A stretch of DNA of 12,281 nt, from NCBI GenBank assembly GCA_003564775.1, contig PXEI01000301.1, forward strand, positions 1 to 12,281, read 5' to 3'. Below the pieces are notes generated by a model that was given only the letters and a program-made list of their open reading frames with translations, searched no databases and was not told where the DNA came from. The translations under genes were made by a program, and so were the position numbers. Position 1 is the first letter of the stretch; every line of letters starts with the position of its first letter. Of this stretch, positions 6,460 through 12,281 are shown piece by piece. The stretch is from Spirochaetaceae bacterium. Lineage in GTDB: Bacteria > Spirochaetota > Spirochaetia > DSM-27196 > SLAA01.

Positions 6460-9400
6460 ATGCAGATGAGTCGTGCACAACAAGCCGCTGTCGATGAACA
6501 ACGCAACACCGTAGTCCTAGCCGGTGCAGGGTCTGGCAAGACGAGAGTCTTAGCCGAGCGTTATCTGCGACTTGTACTTCGGAACCGTACCCCGGTACGG
6601 AGCATTCTTACCCTTACCTTCACTCGCAAAGCCGCTATGGAGATGTATGAGCGCATCTATACTGGGCTGGCGGCCCACGCCGATGACGAGTTCGTGCGGC
6701 GTGAGCTTGAGCGATTCGATGAAGCGACCATCGCAACCCTTGACAGCTTTTGCTCCGAGGTGGCTGCGAGTGCCGCCCCCGAGTTTGGACTGCCTCCTTC
6801 ATTCACTGTTGATCCGGCAGCGGTTTCGCAGCTCGCCGAGGAAAGCAGCTTGGAGTTTATCCGGGAAAAAGCCGAGCACCCAGCACTTAAACGGCTGATA
6901 GCCGAGCAGGGTGTAGACGCCACACTTCATGGTTGCTTTGTTCCACTTGTCACTCAGTTGATGTCTCCCGCTCGTCCAAGCGACTTTTCCGCACTCCACA
7001 CCCTGCAGATATCGACTTTGGAACACGACATAAGCCGTATTCGTTGTGCCGTTGGAGAGCTGCTGAGCGAGATTGCGTCCATTGACGGCCCGGCGCCGCC
7101 CAGCTTGAGTCTTCTCATTGAAACCGCCGACAGAGCTCGCAGTGATCCAGCCTGGGGTGCCGGTGAATGCGTTCCAGAGGAACTGGCGCGCGCTACCTCG
7201 CAGCTTGAGGTGTTTGTCGGCCTGCGCGGGCGCCAGACCAGTGCAGCGGCGGCGTCGTACAAGGAGTTGCAGCCTGTCCTCAAGCAGCAGCGTGAAAGCC
7301 TGACCGAGGCGCTGGCGACCCTGGAGTTGAAACCGCGCCTTTCCGAGCTGTTTGGTCTTTTTGGTGAGTTGCAAACGCGGGTGCTCCAACGCAAACGTTC
7401 GCGGGCGGTGCTGTCGTATAAAGATGTTGTCCTGCTAGCAGTGGAGGCCCTAACGCGGTCTTCTGAGTTGCGGAACTACTACAAAAAGAAGTTTCGAGCA
7501 CTTTTGATTGACGAGTTTCAGGACAATGATCCGCTGCAGAAGGAGCTGCTGTATCTGCTGTCTGAGCGTGACGATCACAGCGGAGTTGGCATTCCCAGTG
7601 CGTCCGACCTTGAGACGAGTAAGTTGTTTTTTGTGGGGGACGACAAGCAGTCAATCTACCGGTTTCGGGGGGCGGATGTTGCCGTGTTTCGCACTCTTGC
7701 AGAGGAGTTGAAGGCGGCAGGCGGGGAAATACTTGAGCTCGCGGCCAACTACCGTAGTGAGCCTCAGCTCGTGGAGTTTTGCAACCAGGTGTTTCCGGCG
7801 GTTATGGAGGCTGCCGAGTCCCGTCGTCAACCTTGGGAGGCGGAGTTCCGGCCGCTTGAGTCCCGCGCGGCAAGCGCCGGAGTTGAATCGGAGATTTCCG
7901 TCTACGGGTATGACCCGCGCCCGAACAGCGCGGAGGACGTGGTCACGGTCGAAGGGGAGGCCAGCAGCGAGGAGGAGCAGCCAGCTGCAGGCGACGACAC
8001 CGAGGCGTACTTCGTAGCCGCAACTATTTGCGAGGGGATTCGCTCCGGTCGCTGGACCGTGGCCGAGGAAGACGGACGTGTACGCCCGGCGGAGTATCGG
8101 GATATCGCAATCCTCATGCGGTCGGGGTCAAATCAAATTCGTTATGAACGACTCTTGCGGCGCTTTGGGGTGCCGTACAACTCAGGCGATGTACGAAGCT
8201 TGTTTCTTGAGGCACCCAGTTACGACATCTACCATATTCTACGACTCCTTCTGTATCCGGAAGAATCTCTGTCCTATGCGGCTGTTCTCCGTGGGCCGTT
8301 GGTAGCACTTTCGGACGAGGCAATGGTGCGTGAGTTGGTGCAGTTTCAAGGCGTGTCCTTTGGCGAAAACAATCATGAAGGTGATGATGGCCGACGCTTT
8401 GCGCTTGGGGCTGAGATGTTTTCGGCGCTGAGAGAGAAAGCTGGACGGGTACCGGTAACTGAGTTGCTGGAGGATATCTGGTATGTGTATGGTTACCGTT
8501 ACTATCTGGTTGCCAACTCGGACTACCATCCCTACCTGGAGTACTACGACTACCTTTTTGCGTTAGCCGCTGGAGACCCCACCCAAACGTTGTGGGAGTT
8601 TCTGGCAGTGCTGCGGGAAAACCTGGGTGATTACAAGAAGTTTGAGGACGCCTCGATTCTGCGGGAGGAAGAGTCGGGTGTCCAGCTGCTGACCATACAT
8701 CGATCCAAAGGACTGCAGTTTCCCATTGTCTTTCTGGCCAACACCGGAAACAAGGGCAGGAACTCAGATGGAGGGTCGCCGTGTTATATCTCCGATCAGT
8801 TTGGGCCGTGTTTACGTCTGAGGTCCGGTGTGCACCTGCATGAGCAGGGGGCTTCAAACTACTTCTATCGTCGTGCAAAGGAGGAGGAGGCCGCCAAGGA
8901 TACCGCCGAGCTCAAGAGGCTCCTGTACGTGGCGCTGACGCGCGCTCAGTTTCACCTGATTGTAACTGGTGTTCTGAACAAGCACGGTGCAACGACCGAC
9001 AACTGTCATCTGCTCATGCTTCAGCACGCTCAGGTGCCCATTAAGCAGATTCCTCCAGTCACCCGGAAACAACTGCAACAGCCCGCTGTTCGTCATGGAG
9101 TATCACAAGGGTTTGCGGTTGCGGTGGAGTCGTTACCGCAGCCGGAAGTGGTCCTACGGCGCCCCGCGCAGCGTTATGCATTTGCGGTAAGTGAGCTCAA
9201 TGCGATGTATCATGAAGCTGCCGGTGAGCCAGGAGAGCAAGGTGAGGTAGGTGAGGTAGGCTCACTTCATAATTCCGACAGGAGCCCCCTCGATACTCTT
9301 CTGCATCGGTATGGACTTGAGGCGGCCTTTGGCACCTATGTGCACGCGCTGCTTGAGCGGGCCCTGGATCCAGCCTCCCCGGCCAGCACAGCTGCGAGTT

Positions 9401-9858
9401 CCGGTCTACCGGTAGAGCAGGATGAGCTACTCAGCAGCCAGCTGTTTGCCGGGCTCGCCGAAGCTGACCGTTCCCTGCTGCAGGCCGAGGCGGCAACGGC
9501 CGCCGCCGTGTTTCTTGGATCTGCGTTGGGCATACAGGCAGCTGCCGACCCGGAACGCGAGACCGAGTTGGAGTTTGTATATCGGGCAGAGCCCCCGTAT
9601 GAGCATGTGGTGCTGAGCGGAAGTATCGACCTGACTTTCAGACATTCCGGGAAGCGGGTGGTGGTAGACTACAAGACCGACGTGGATGAGAAGCCGGAAC
9701 ACTACGCCGTGCAGGTGGAGCTGTACCGGCGAGCCGCGCAGGAACTTTTTGGCGAGATGCCGGAGGTGTATCTCTTCTACCTGCGGACCGGACGAGAGCA
9801 GCTTGTGAGTCCCAGACCGGAGCTGCCGGGGCGGGCACTTACGATGATTCTTGGGTGA
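6460..9858 (+). CDS. addA: AddA-like helicase-nuclease subunit (UvrD/Rep family)
   Basis: This is a 1132-residue protein. The superfamily 1 helicase motifs appear in order: Q motif (AQQAAV) near the start, Walker A GAGSGKT (K27), motif Ia (LTFTRKAA, about residue 50), Walker B DEFQD (351-355), motif III GDDKQS (393-398), NYRSE (430-434), motif V TIHRSKG (745-751), and motif VI YVALTRA with R828. The C-terminal PD-(D/E)XK nuclease has H962, D1057 (GSIDL), D1070 and K1072 (DYK), and Q1085/Y1089 (QVELY). Motor and nuclease therefore both look active. The ATG at 6460 is preceded by AAGGAG with 8-nt spacing. An acidic, low-complexity insert lies around residues 485-505. A GEx repeat linker (922-933) lies ahead of the nuclease domain. 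The length is close to Firmicute AddA. With addB it should form a dual-nuclease end-resection complex. The 3' end overlaps the convergent fxsA-like gene by 20 bp. Confidence 0.92.
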   Translation: MQMSRAQQAAVDEQRNTVVLAGAGSGKTRVLAERYLRLVLRNRTPVRSILTLTFTRKAAMEMYERIYTGLAAHADDEFVRRELERFDEATIATLDSFCSEVAASAAPEFGLPPSFTVDPAAVSQLAEESSLEFIREKAEHPALKRLIAEQGVDATLHGCFVPLVTQLMSPARPSDFSALHTLQISTLEHDISRIRCAVGELLSEIASIDGPAPPSLSLLIETADRARSDPAWGAGECVPEELARATSQLEVFVGLRGRQTSAAAASYKELQPVLKQQRESLTEALATLELKPRLSELFGLFGELQTRVLQRKRSRAVLSYKDVVLLAVEALTRSSELRNYYKKKFRALLIDEFQDNDPLQKELLYLLSERDDHSGVGIPSASDLETSKLFFVGDDKQSIYRFRGADVAVFRTLAEELKAAGGEILELAANYRSEPQLVEFCNQVFPAVMEAAESRRQPWEAEFRPLESRAASAGVESEISVYGYDPRPNSAEDVVTVEGEASSEEEQPAAGDDTEAYFVAATICEGIRSGRWTVAEEDGRVRPAEYRDIAILMRSGSNQIRYERLLRRFGVPYNSGDVRSLFLEAPSYDIYHILRLLLYPEESLSYAAVLRGPLVALSDEAMVRELVQFQGVSFGENNHEGDDGRRFALGAEMFSALREKAGRVPVTELLEDIWYVYGYRYYLVANSDYHPYLEYYDYLFALAAGDPTQTLWEFLAVLRENLGDYKKFEDASILREEESGVQLLTIHRSKGLQFPIVFLANTGNKGRNSDGGSPCYISDQFGPCLRLRSGVHLHEQGASNYFYRRAKEEEAAKDTAELKRLLYVALTRAQFHLIVTGVLNKHGATTDNCHLLMLQHAQVPIKQIPPVTRKQLQQPAVRHGVSQGFAVAVESLPQPEVVLRRPAQRYAFAVSELNAMYHEAAGEPGEQGEVGEVGSLHNSDRSPLDTLLHRYGLEAAFGTYVHALLERALDPASPASTAASSGLPVEQDELLSSQLFAGLAEADRSLLQAEAATAAAVFLGSALGIQAAADPERETELEFVYRAEPPYEHVVLSGSIDLTFRHSGKRVVVDYKTDVDEKPEHYAVQVELYRRAAQELFGEMPEVYLFYLRTGREQLVSPRPELPGRALTMILG
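9223..9258 (+). repeat. Four 9-bp units encoding a GEx linker in addA
   Basis: The units start at 9223, 9232, 9241 and 9250. The last two are identical (GGTGAGGTA) and the first two are diverged. They encode GEP-GEQ-GEV-GEV (residues 922-933) in the linker between helicase and nuclease domains, probably by replication slippage. Confidence 0.65.
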
Positions 9859-10387
9859 GTGTGCTGTCGTCAGGGGTAGATTCGGTCATGCTTCCTCCAG
9901 TCTCACTAGTCTCAGGATCGCTTGCCTGCATAGTGAGGCCTGTGTACTCCTCAAGCTTAAGGTGCTCGTAGGTGTTGGTAAGCGGGGCCTCAAGCCGTGA
10001 ACAGATCAGCAGCCCTACCGCGAGCCGGATTGGAAAAATGTAGAGGAGCACGCCAATTATGTCCGAGAAGAAGCCGGGAAGAACCAGTAAAACACCAGAT
10101 AGGAGCAGACCCGCAAGGCTCGCATACTCGAGCCGTGGATAACGGCCCCTACGCACCCGTGCCCGCACCGCCCCAAGTGTGTTCTGAATTGAGTTGTACA
10201 CGACATAGAGTCCTGGCAGAGCAGTGACCCCTGCGGCGGCGAGGAGGAGAAAAACTCCGATGTACTCAGACAGAACGATATAGACAAAGGCGTCGGCAAT
10301 AATGAGCAGCGCAACGAGTAACTCGAGAAAAAAGAGCCGCAAGATGTGCGCCTCATCGAAGTAAGCCCGAAGGTTTTCATTGCGCAT
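9839..10387 (-). CDS. fxsA: FxsA-like membrane protein
   Basis: This is a 182-residue inner-membrane protein. Hydrophobic helices lie at about 18-39, 43-64 and 91-119. The last contains LVLPGFFSDIIG, matching the PGF-x-(S/T)D-xxG signature of FxsA, followed by the usual P-x-R (P119, R121). FxsA of E. coli, when overproduced, relieves F-plasmid exclusion of phage T7. The normal cellular role of the family is not well defined. The protein carries an extra polar N-terminal segment (1-17) and a Ser/Thr/Glu-rich tail (about 150-182), making it longer than the E. coli protein (about 158). The start at 10387 has no clear Shine-Dalgarno. The stop lies inside the 3' end of addA on the opposite strand, and I see no terminator between them. 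Family assignment is fairly secure, function is not. Confidence 0.8.
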   Translation of the reverse strand: MRNENLRAYFDEAHILRLFFLELLVALLIIADAFVYIVLSEYIGVFLLLAAAGVTALPGLYVVYNSIQNTLGAVRARVRRGRYPRLEYASLAGLLLSGVLLVLPGFFSDIIGVLLYIFPIRLAVGLLICSRLEAPLTNTYEHLKLEEYTGLTMQASDPETSETGGSMTESTPDDSTLTQESS

Positions 10388-10397
10388 GATGTCTTAC

Positions 10398-10427
10398 ACT
10401 CTATGCCGAGAGGGCCACAATTGCCAA
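10398..10427 (-). promoter_or_regulatory. Candidate sigma-70-type promoter for the fxsA-like gene
   Basis: On the minus strand, TTGGCA (10427-10422) and TAGAGT (10403-10398) are 18 nt apart, at 5/6 and 4/6 to consensus. The expected start of transcription is only a few nt before the ATG at 10387, which would give a near-leaderless message. Confidence 0.3.
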
Positions 10428-10515
10428 CTGATCTTTTGCGCACCTACAGAGGAGTGTAGAAGCCCTGACGAGCTCGGATTTTTCATTAATCTCGCTGATA
10501 TGGTTGTTTTCGCTC

Positions 10516-10544
10516 TTACGCCCGCTCATGCTGCTCTGTATAAT
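10516..10544 (+). promoter_or_regulatory. Candidate sigma-70-type promoter for the activator gene
   Basis: A perfect TATAAT lies at 10539-10544. The -35 position 17 nt upstream is poor (TTACGC, 10516-10521). It would give a leader of about 108 nt to the ATG at 10659. Confidence 0.4.
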
Positions 10545-10658
10545 CTGATTCGCGGTGGTTAAGGAGCCTGTCTACTGGTACCTACTGAATTCGGACGGCC
10601 TTTGAACTTCACTTCCACTTACCTGTCGCACAGACCAAGTACCCATGAGAGGCCTGTG

Positions 10659-11843
10659 ATGCGATACCTCCCCAAGGTCGCAATCTGCGATACTGACGAC
10701 GTTATTGGAAGCAAACTGACCTACCTCCTTGAGGACCATTTTTCGGTGGTCATGGTGGCCGAGCCACTCAACCTGCCTCGGGTTCTTCAGAAGTGTTCGC
10801 CGGATATAGTGCTCATTGGAGTCCCGGAGAACGCCCTTGCACTTACCATGACATCGACCGTGTTGTCCGAGTGCGGAACACATTCCGGCAGCCCTCGAGT
10901 TATTGCTATGAGTCCGGTGCTGGTACCCGAGCTTGTGGTAAAGCTTATGCGAATGGGAGTGCATGACTGCCTGTTCTTTCCGGTTACGCCGGAGAAGGTT
11001 GTTGAGCGCCTTCAGGCCGCGTTGCCGCAGGTGTCGGCTGGCTCAACTCCAAGTGAGGCCGATACCGGACCACTTGGTACGATTGTTGGTCTGAGCAGTG
11101 CCTCGGTTGAGCTCAGGCGCATTCTTGAGCGCTACGCCATGTCGGACTCCCCTGTGCTGCTTCTGGGGGAAAGCGGCACCGGCAAAGATCTGTCCGCGCG
11201 GGTGCTTCATGAACTTTCTCATCGTAGCACCGGCCCTTTTCATGCGCAGAACTGCGGAGCAATACCGGATTCGTTGGCTGAGAGTGAGCTTTTTGGCTCC
11301 GAACGTGGTGCCTACACAGATGCCGTCAGCCGCCCCGGTCTTTTTGAAGTTGCTCACCAGGGTACGCTCTTTCTTGACGAGATTGGGGAACTAAGTCTCT
11401 TCTCTCAGGCGAAGCTGCTTCGTGTGCTTGAGGAAGGACGCGTGCGAAGGGTGGGCGCAACCCGCGGACGAACTGTAGACGTTCGCATTGTTGCGGCAAC
11501 GAATCGAGATCTGGCGGCCGAGGTGAGGGCCGGAAGGTTTCGTAACGATCTGTATCATAGACTGACGGTGCTCGTACATCGCATTATTCCACTGCGAGAA
11601 CGAGTTGAGGACATTCCCCTGATAGCAGATCATCTACTCCGTGTTTTACATGAGTCAGCGGTGATCCGGGCACGAGCGGGCCACACACCACGGCGTCGGC
11701 ATCTCAGTGAGGAAGCAGCGCAGTTTCTTATGAAACAAGCCTGGCCGGGTAATGTACGCGAGGTCATGAACGTACTAGAAAGGTCGATTCAACATACTGA
11801 TCATGTCAAGCTTCGGGTCTCGGACATACGTCTGTTGCATTAG
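10659..11843 (+). CDS. Sigma-54-dependent activator with degenerate receiver and no DNA-binding domain
   Basis: This is a 394-residue protein. Residues 6-122 look like a receiver domain: acidic DTDD at 11-14 and PDIVLIG at 48-54. The phosphoacceptor Asp is replaced by Gly54, and the conserved Lys before Pro108 by Phe107, so it should not be phosphorylated normally. Residues 139-380 are a sigma-54 AAA+ domain: Walker A GESGTGK (170-176), sigma-54 loop GAYTDA (217-222), Walker B TLFLDE (D240, E241), sensor I TN (281-282), arginine-finger segment FRNDLYHRL (R295, R301), and sensor II GNVRE (364-368). The protein stops 26 residues after GNVRE, before any Fis-type helix-turn-helix. The next gene converges 6 bp away, leaving no room for a lost domain. 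I chose ATG 10659 because GAGAGG lies 6 nt before it. A TTG at 10602 would add 19 residues without a Shine-Dalgarno. No partner kinase is in the window. HTH-less activators such as FlgR are known and act from solution. The regulated promoters here are unknown. Confidence 0.88.
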   Translation: MRYLPKVAICDTDDVIGSKLTYLLEDHFSVVMVAEPLNLPRVLQKCSPDIVLIGVPENALALTMTSTVLSECGTHSGSPRVIAMSPVLVPELVVKLMRMGVHDCLFFPVTPEKVVERLQAALPQVSAGSTPSEADTGPLGTIVGLSSASVELRRILERYAMSDSPVLLLGESGTGKDLSARVLHELSHRSTGPFHAQNCGAIPDSLAESELFGSERGAYTDAVSRPGLFEVAHQGTLFLDEIGELSLFSQAKLLRVLEEGRVRRVGATRGRTVDVRIVAATNRDLAAEVRAGRFRNDLYHRLTVLVHRIIPLRERVEDIPLIADHLLRVLHESAVIRARAGHTPRRRHLSEEAAQFLMKQAWPGNVREVMNVLERSIQHTDHVKLRVSDIRLLH

Positions 11844-11849
11844 CCTGCA

Positions 11850-12278
11850 TTAACGTACGACTCGAAGCTCCTGCGCGTCCAACACCGCGTACCGGCCGCC
11901 GCGCTCGTCTTCGAACACCTCGGCCATTCGGGCGGCAATAAGCACGCGTTCATTGCGCTGTATCACCGAGTCGCCCGCATCCGGAGAAGGACGGGCTGGA
12001 AAAAGAGCTTCGTACTCAGGCCCTTCTGCCAGTACATATACGCGAAACACGTCAATTCGCTCGGTGCCGTGCCAACGCCCGTCGACAAGCTCAAGTTGAA
12101 CGAAGTAGGTCTCCGGATTGCTGTCGATGATCGTCACCGAACCAAGCACCCCGTCGACAATGAACACTCTCGGGTCGTTGAGGAGTGTCTCGGGATTGGT
12201 CTCGGCAGCTTCGGCGAGTGCTGCTATGGTGACGTCAAATGCGACAAGCTCGCGAAACTCCTCGGGTGTCACGGCCAT
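11850..12278 (-). CDS. Hypothetical protein, possibly incomplete at its N-terminus
   Basis: I do not recognise this 142-residue product. It starts with helical, Ala/Glu-rich residues (1-30, ending EAAETNPETLL). A strand-rich core follows (about 38-85, including VFIVDGVLGSVTIID and TYFVQLELVDGRWHG), then a loop and a closing segment with RVLIAARMAEVF and YAVLDAQELRVV. It has no signal peptide or membrane helix within the visible part. The beta-rich pattern could be a small barrel or OB-like domain, but that is a guess. The ATG at 12278 is 3 nt from the window edge and the frame stays open upstream, so the real start may lie outside. It converges on the activator gene with 6 bp between stops, and no terminator is evident. 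Confidence 0.6.
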   Translation of the reverse strand: MAVTPEEFRELVAFDVTIAALAEAAETNPETLLNDPRVFIVDGVLGSVTIIDSNPETYFVQLELVDGRWHGTERIDVFRVYVLAEGPEYEALFPARPSPDAGDSVIQRNERVLIAARMAEVFEDERGGRYAVLDAQELRVVR

Positions 12279-12281
12279 AGA

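Larger units (their letters stand above)
10388..10658. other. Divergent intergenic region between fxsA-like gene and activator gene
   Basis: The 271 bp hold one candidate promoter per direction (listed separately). A small stem, CTACA (10444-10448) with TGTAG (10455-10459) around a 6-nt loop, lies near the fxsA side. No sigma-54 -24/-12 element is evident. The activator leader from its -10 box to the ATG is about 110 nt and shows no structure I can name. Confidence 0.5.

Noticed and set aside
8114..8878. 254-residue minus-strand frame inside addA
   Set aside because: It is the antisense shadow of a clear helicase region with conserved motifs. The product is a low-information Pro/Thr/His-rich sequence.
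9251..9265. GTGAG/CTCAC hairpin in addA
   Set aside because: It is a short stem inside coding sequence that arises from the GEx micro-repeat, with no T-tract.
9330..9346. TGGCAC-N5-TGC resembling a sigma-54 promoter
   Set aside because: The GG to GC spacing is one base short, and it lies inside the addA nuclease domain, encoding the conserved YVHALLE.
10380..10562. 60-residue plus-strand reading frame in the fxsA-activator gap
   Set aside because: It has no ribosome binding site, overlaps both candidate promoters and the fxsA start, and has an unremarkable Cys-scattered sequence.
11836..11852. TGCATTA repeated twice between the convergent stops
   Set aside because: A 7-bp repeat over two stop codons is easily chance, and it forms no hairpin or T-run that would make a terminator.

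Overview
The window is a compact, GC-rich bacterial chromosome segment of about 12.3 kb with no RNA genes, CRISPR array or insertion sequence that I can see. The proteins suggest a spirochaete, free-living rather than Borrelia-like: a relaxed lipobox, an AddAB pair resembling spirochaete homologues, a TraB-family protein and a TPR lipoprotein. This assignment is inference from protein character, not from a marker gene.

Region 1 (1-3482, minus strand) reads right to left. It holds a 76-residue protein of unknown function, a TPR lipoprotein of about ten repeats, a DHH/DHHA1 phosphoesterase of the NrnA type, and a TraB/GumN-family protein cut by the window edge. The last three are tightly packed (stop codon inside the next ribosome binding site, then a 6-nt gap) and are probably co-transcribed. 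A 117-nt gap with a weak promoter and an imperfect inverted repeat separates the 76-residue gene from the TPR gene.

Region 2 (3483-9858, plus strand) starts with a divergent intergenic segment carrying a 13-bp tandem repeat. It then encodes the two subunits of a double-strand-break resection enzyme. AddB is a nuclease with an apparent four-cysteine iron-sulphur site. AddA is a UvrD-type helicase with a C-terminal nuclease. Both nuclease domains look intact. The pair is 29 nt apart and should act together in recombinational repair.

Region 3 (9839-12281) alternates strands. An FxsA-like membrane protein converges on addA with a 20-bp overlap. A sigma-54-type AAA+ activator follows, then a convergent hypothetical gene only 6 bp from the activator's stop. 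The activator is the most unusual gene here. Its receiver domain has lost the phosphoacceptor Asp and the conserved Lys, its sigma-54-contact loop reads GAYTDA instead of GAFTGA, and it ends without a helix-turn-helix domain. No new multi-gene system is evident. The activator and the repeat array upstream of addB are the best leads.
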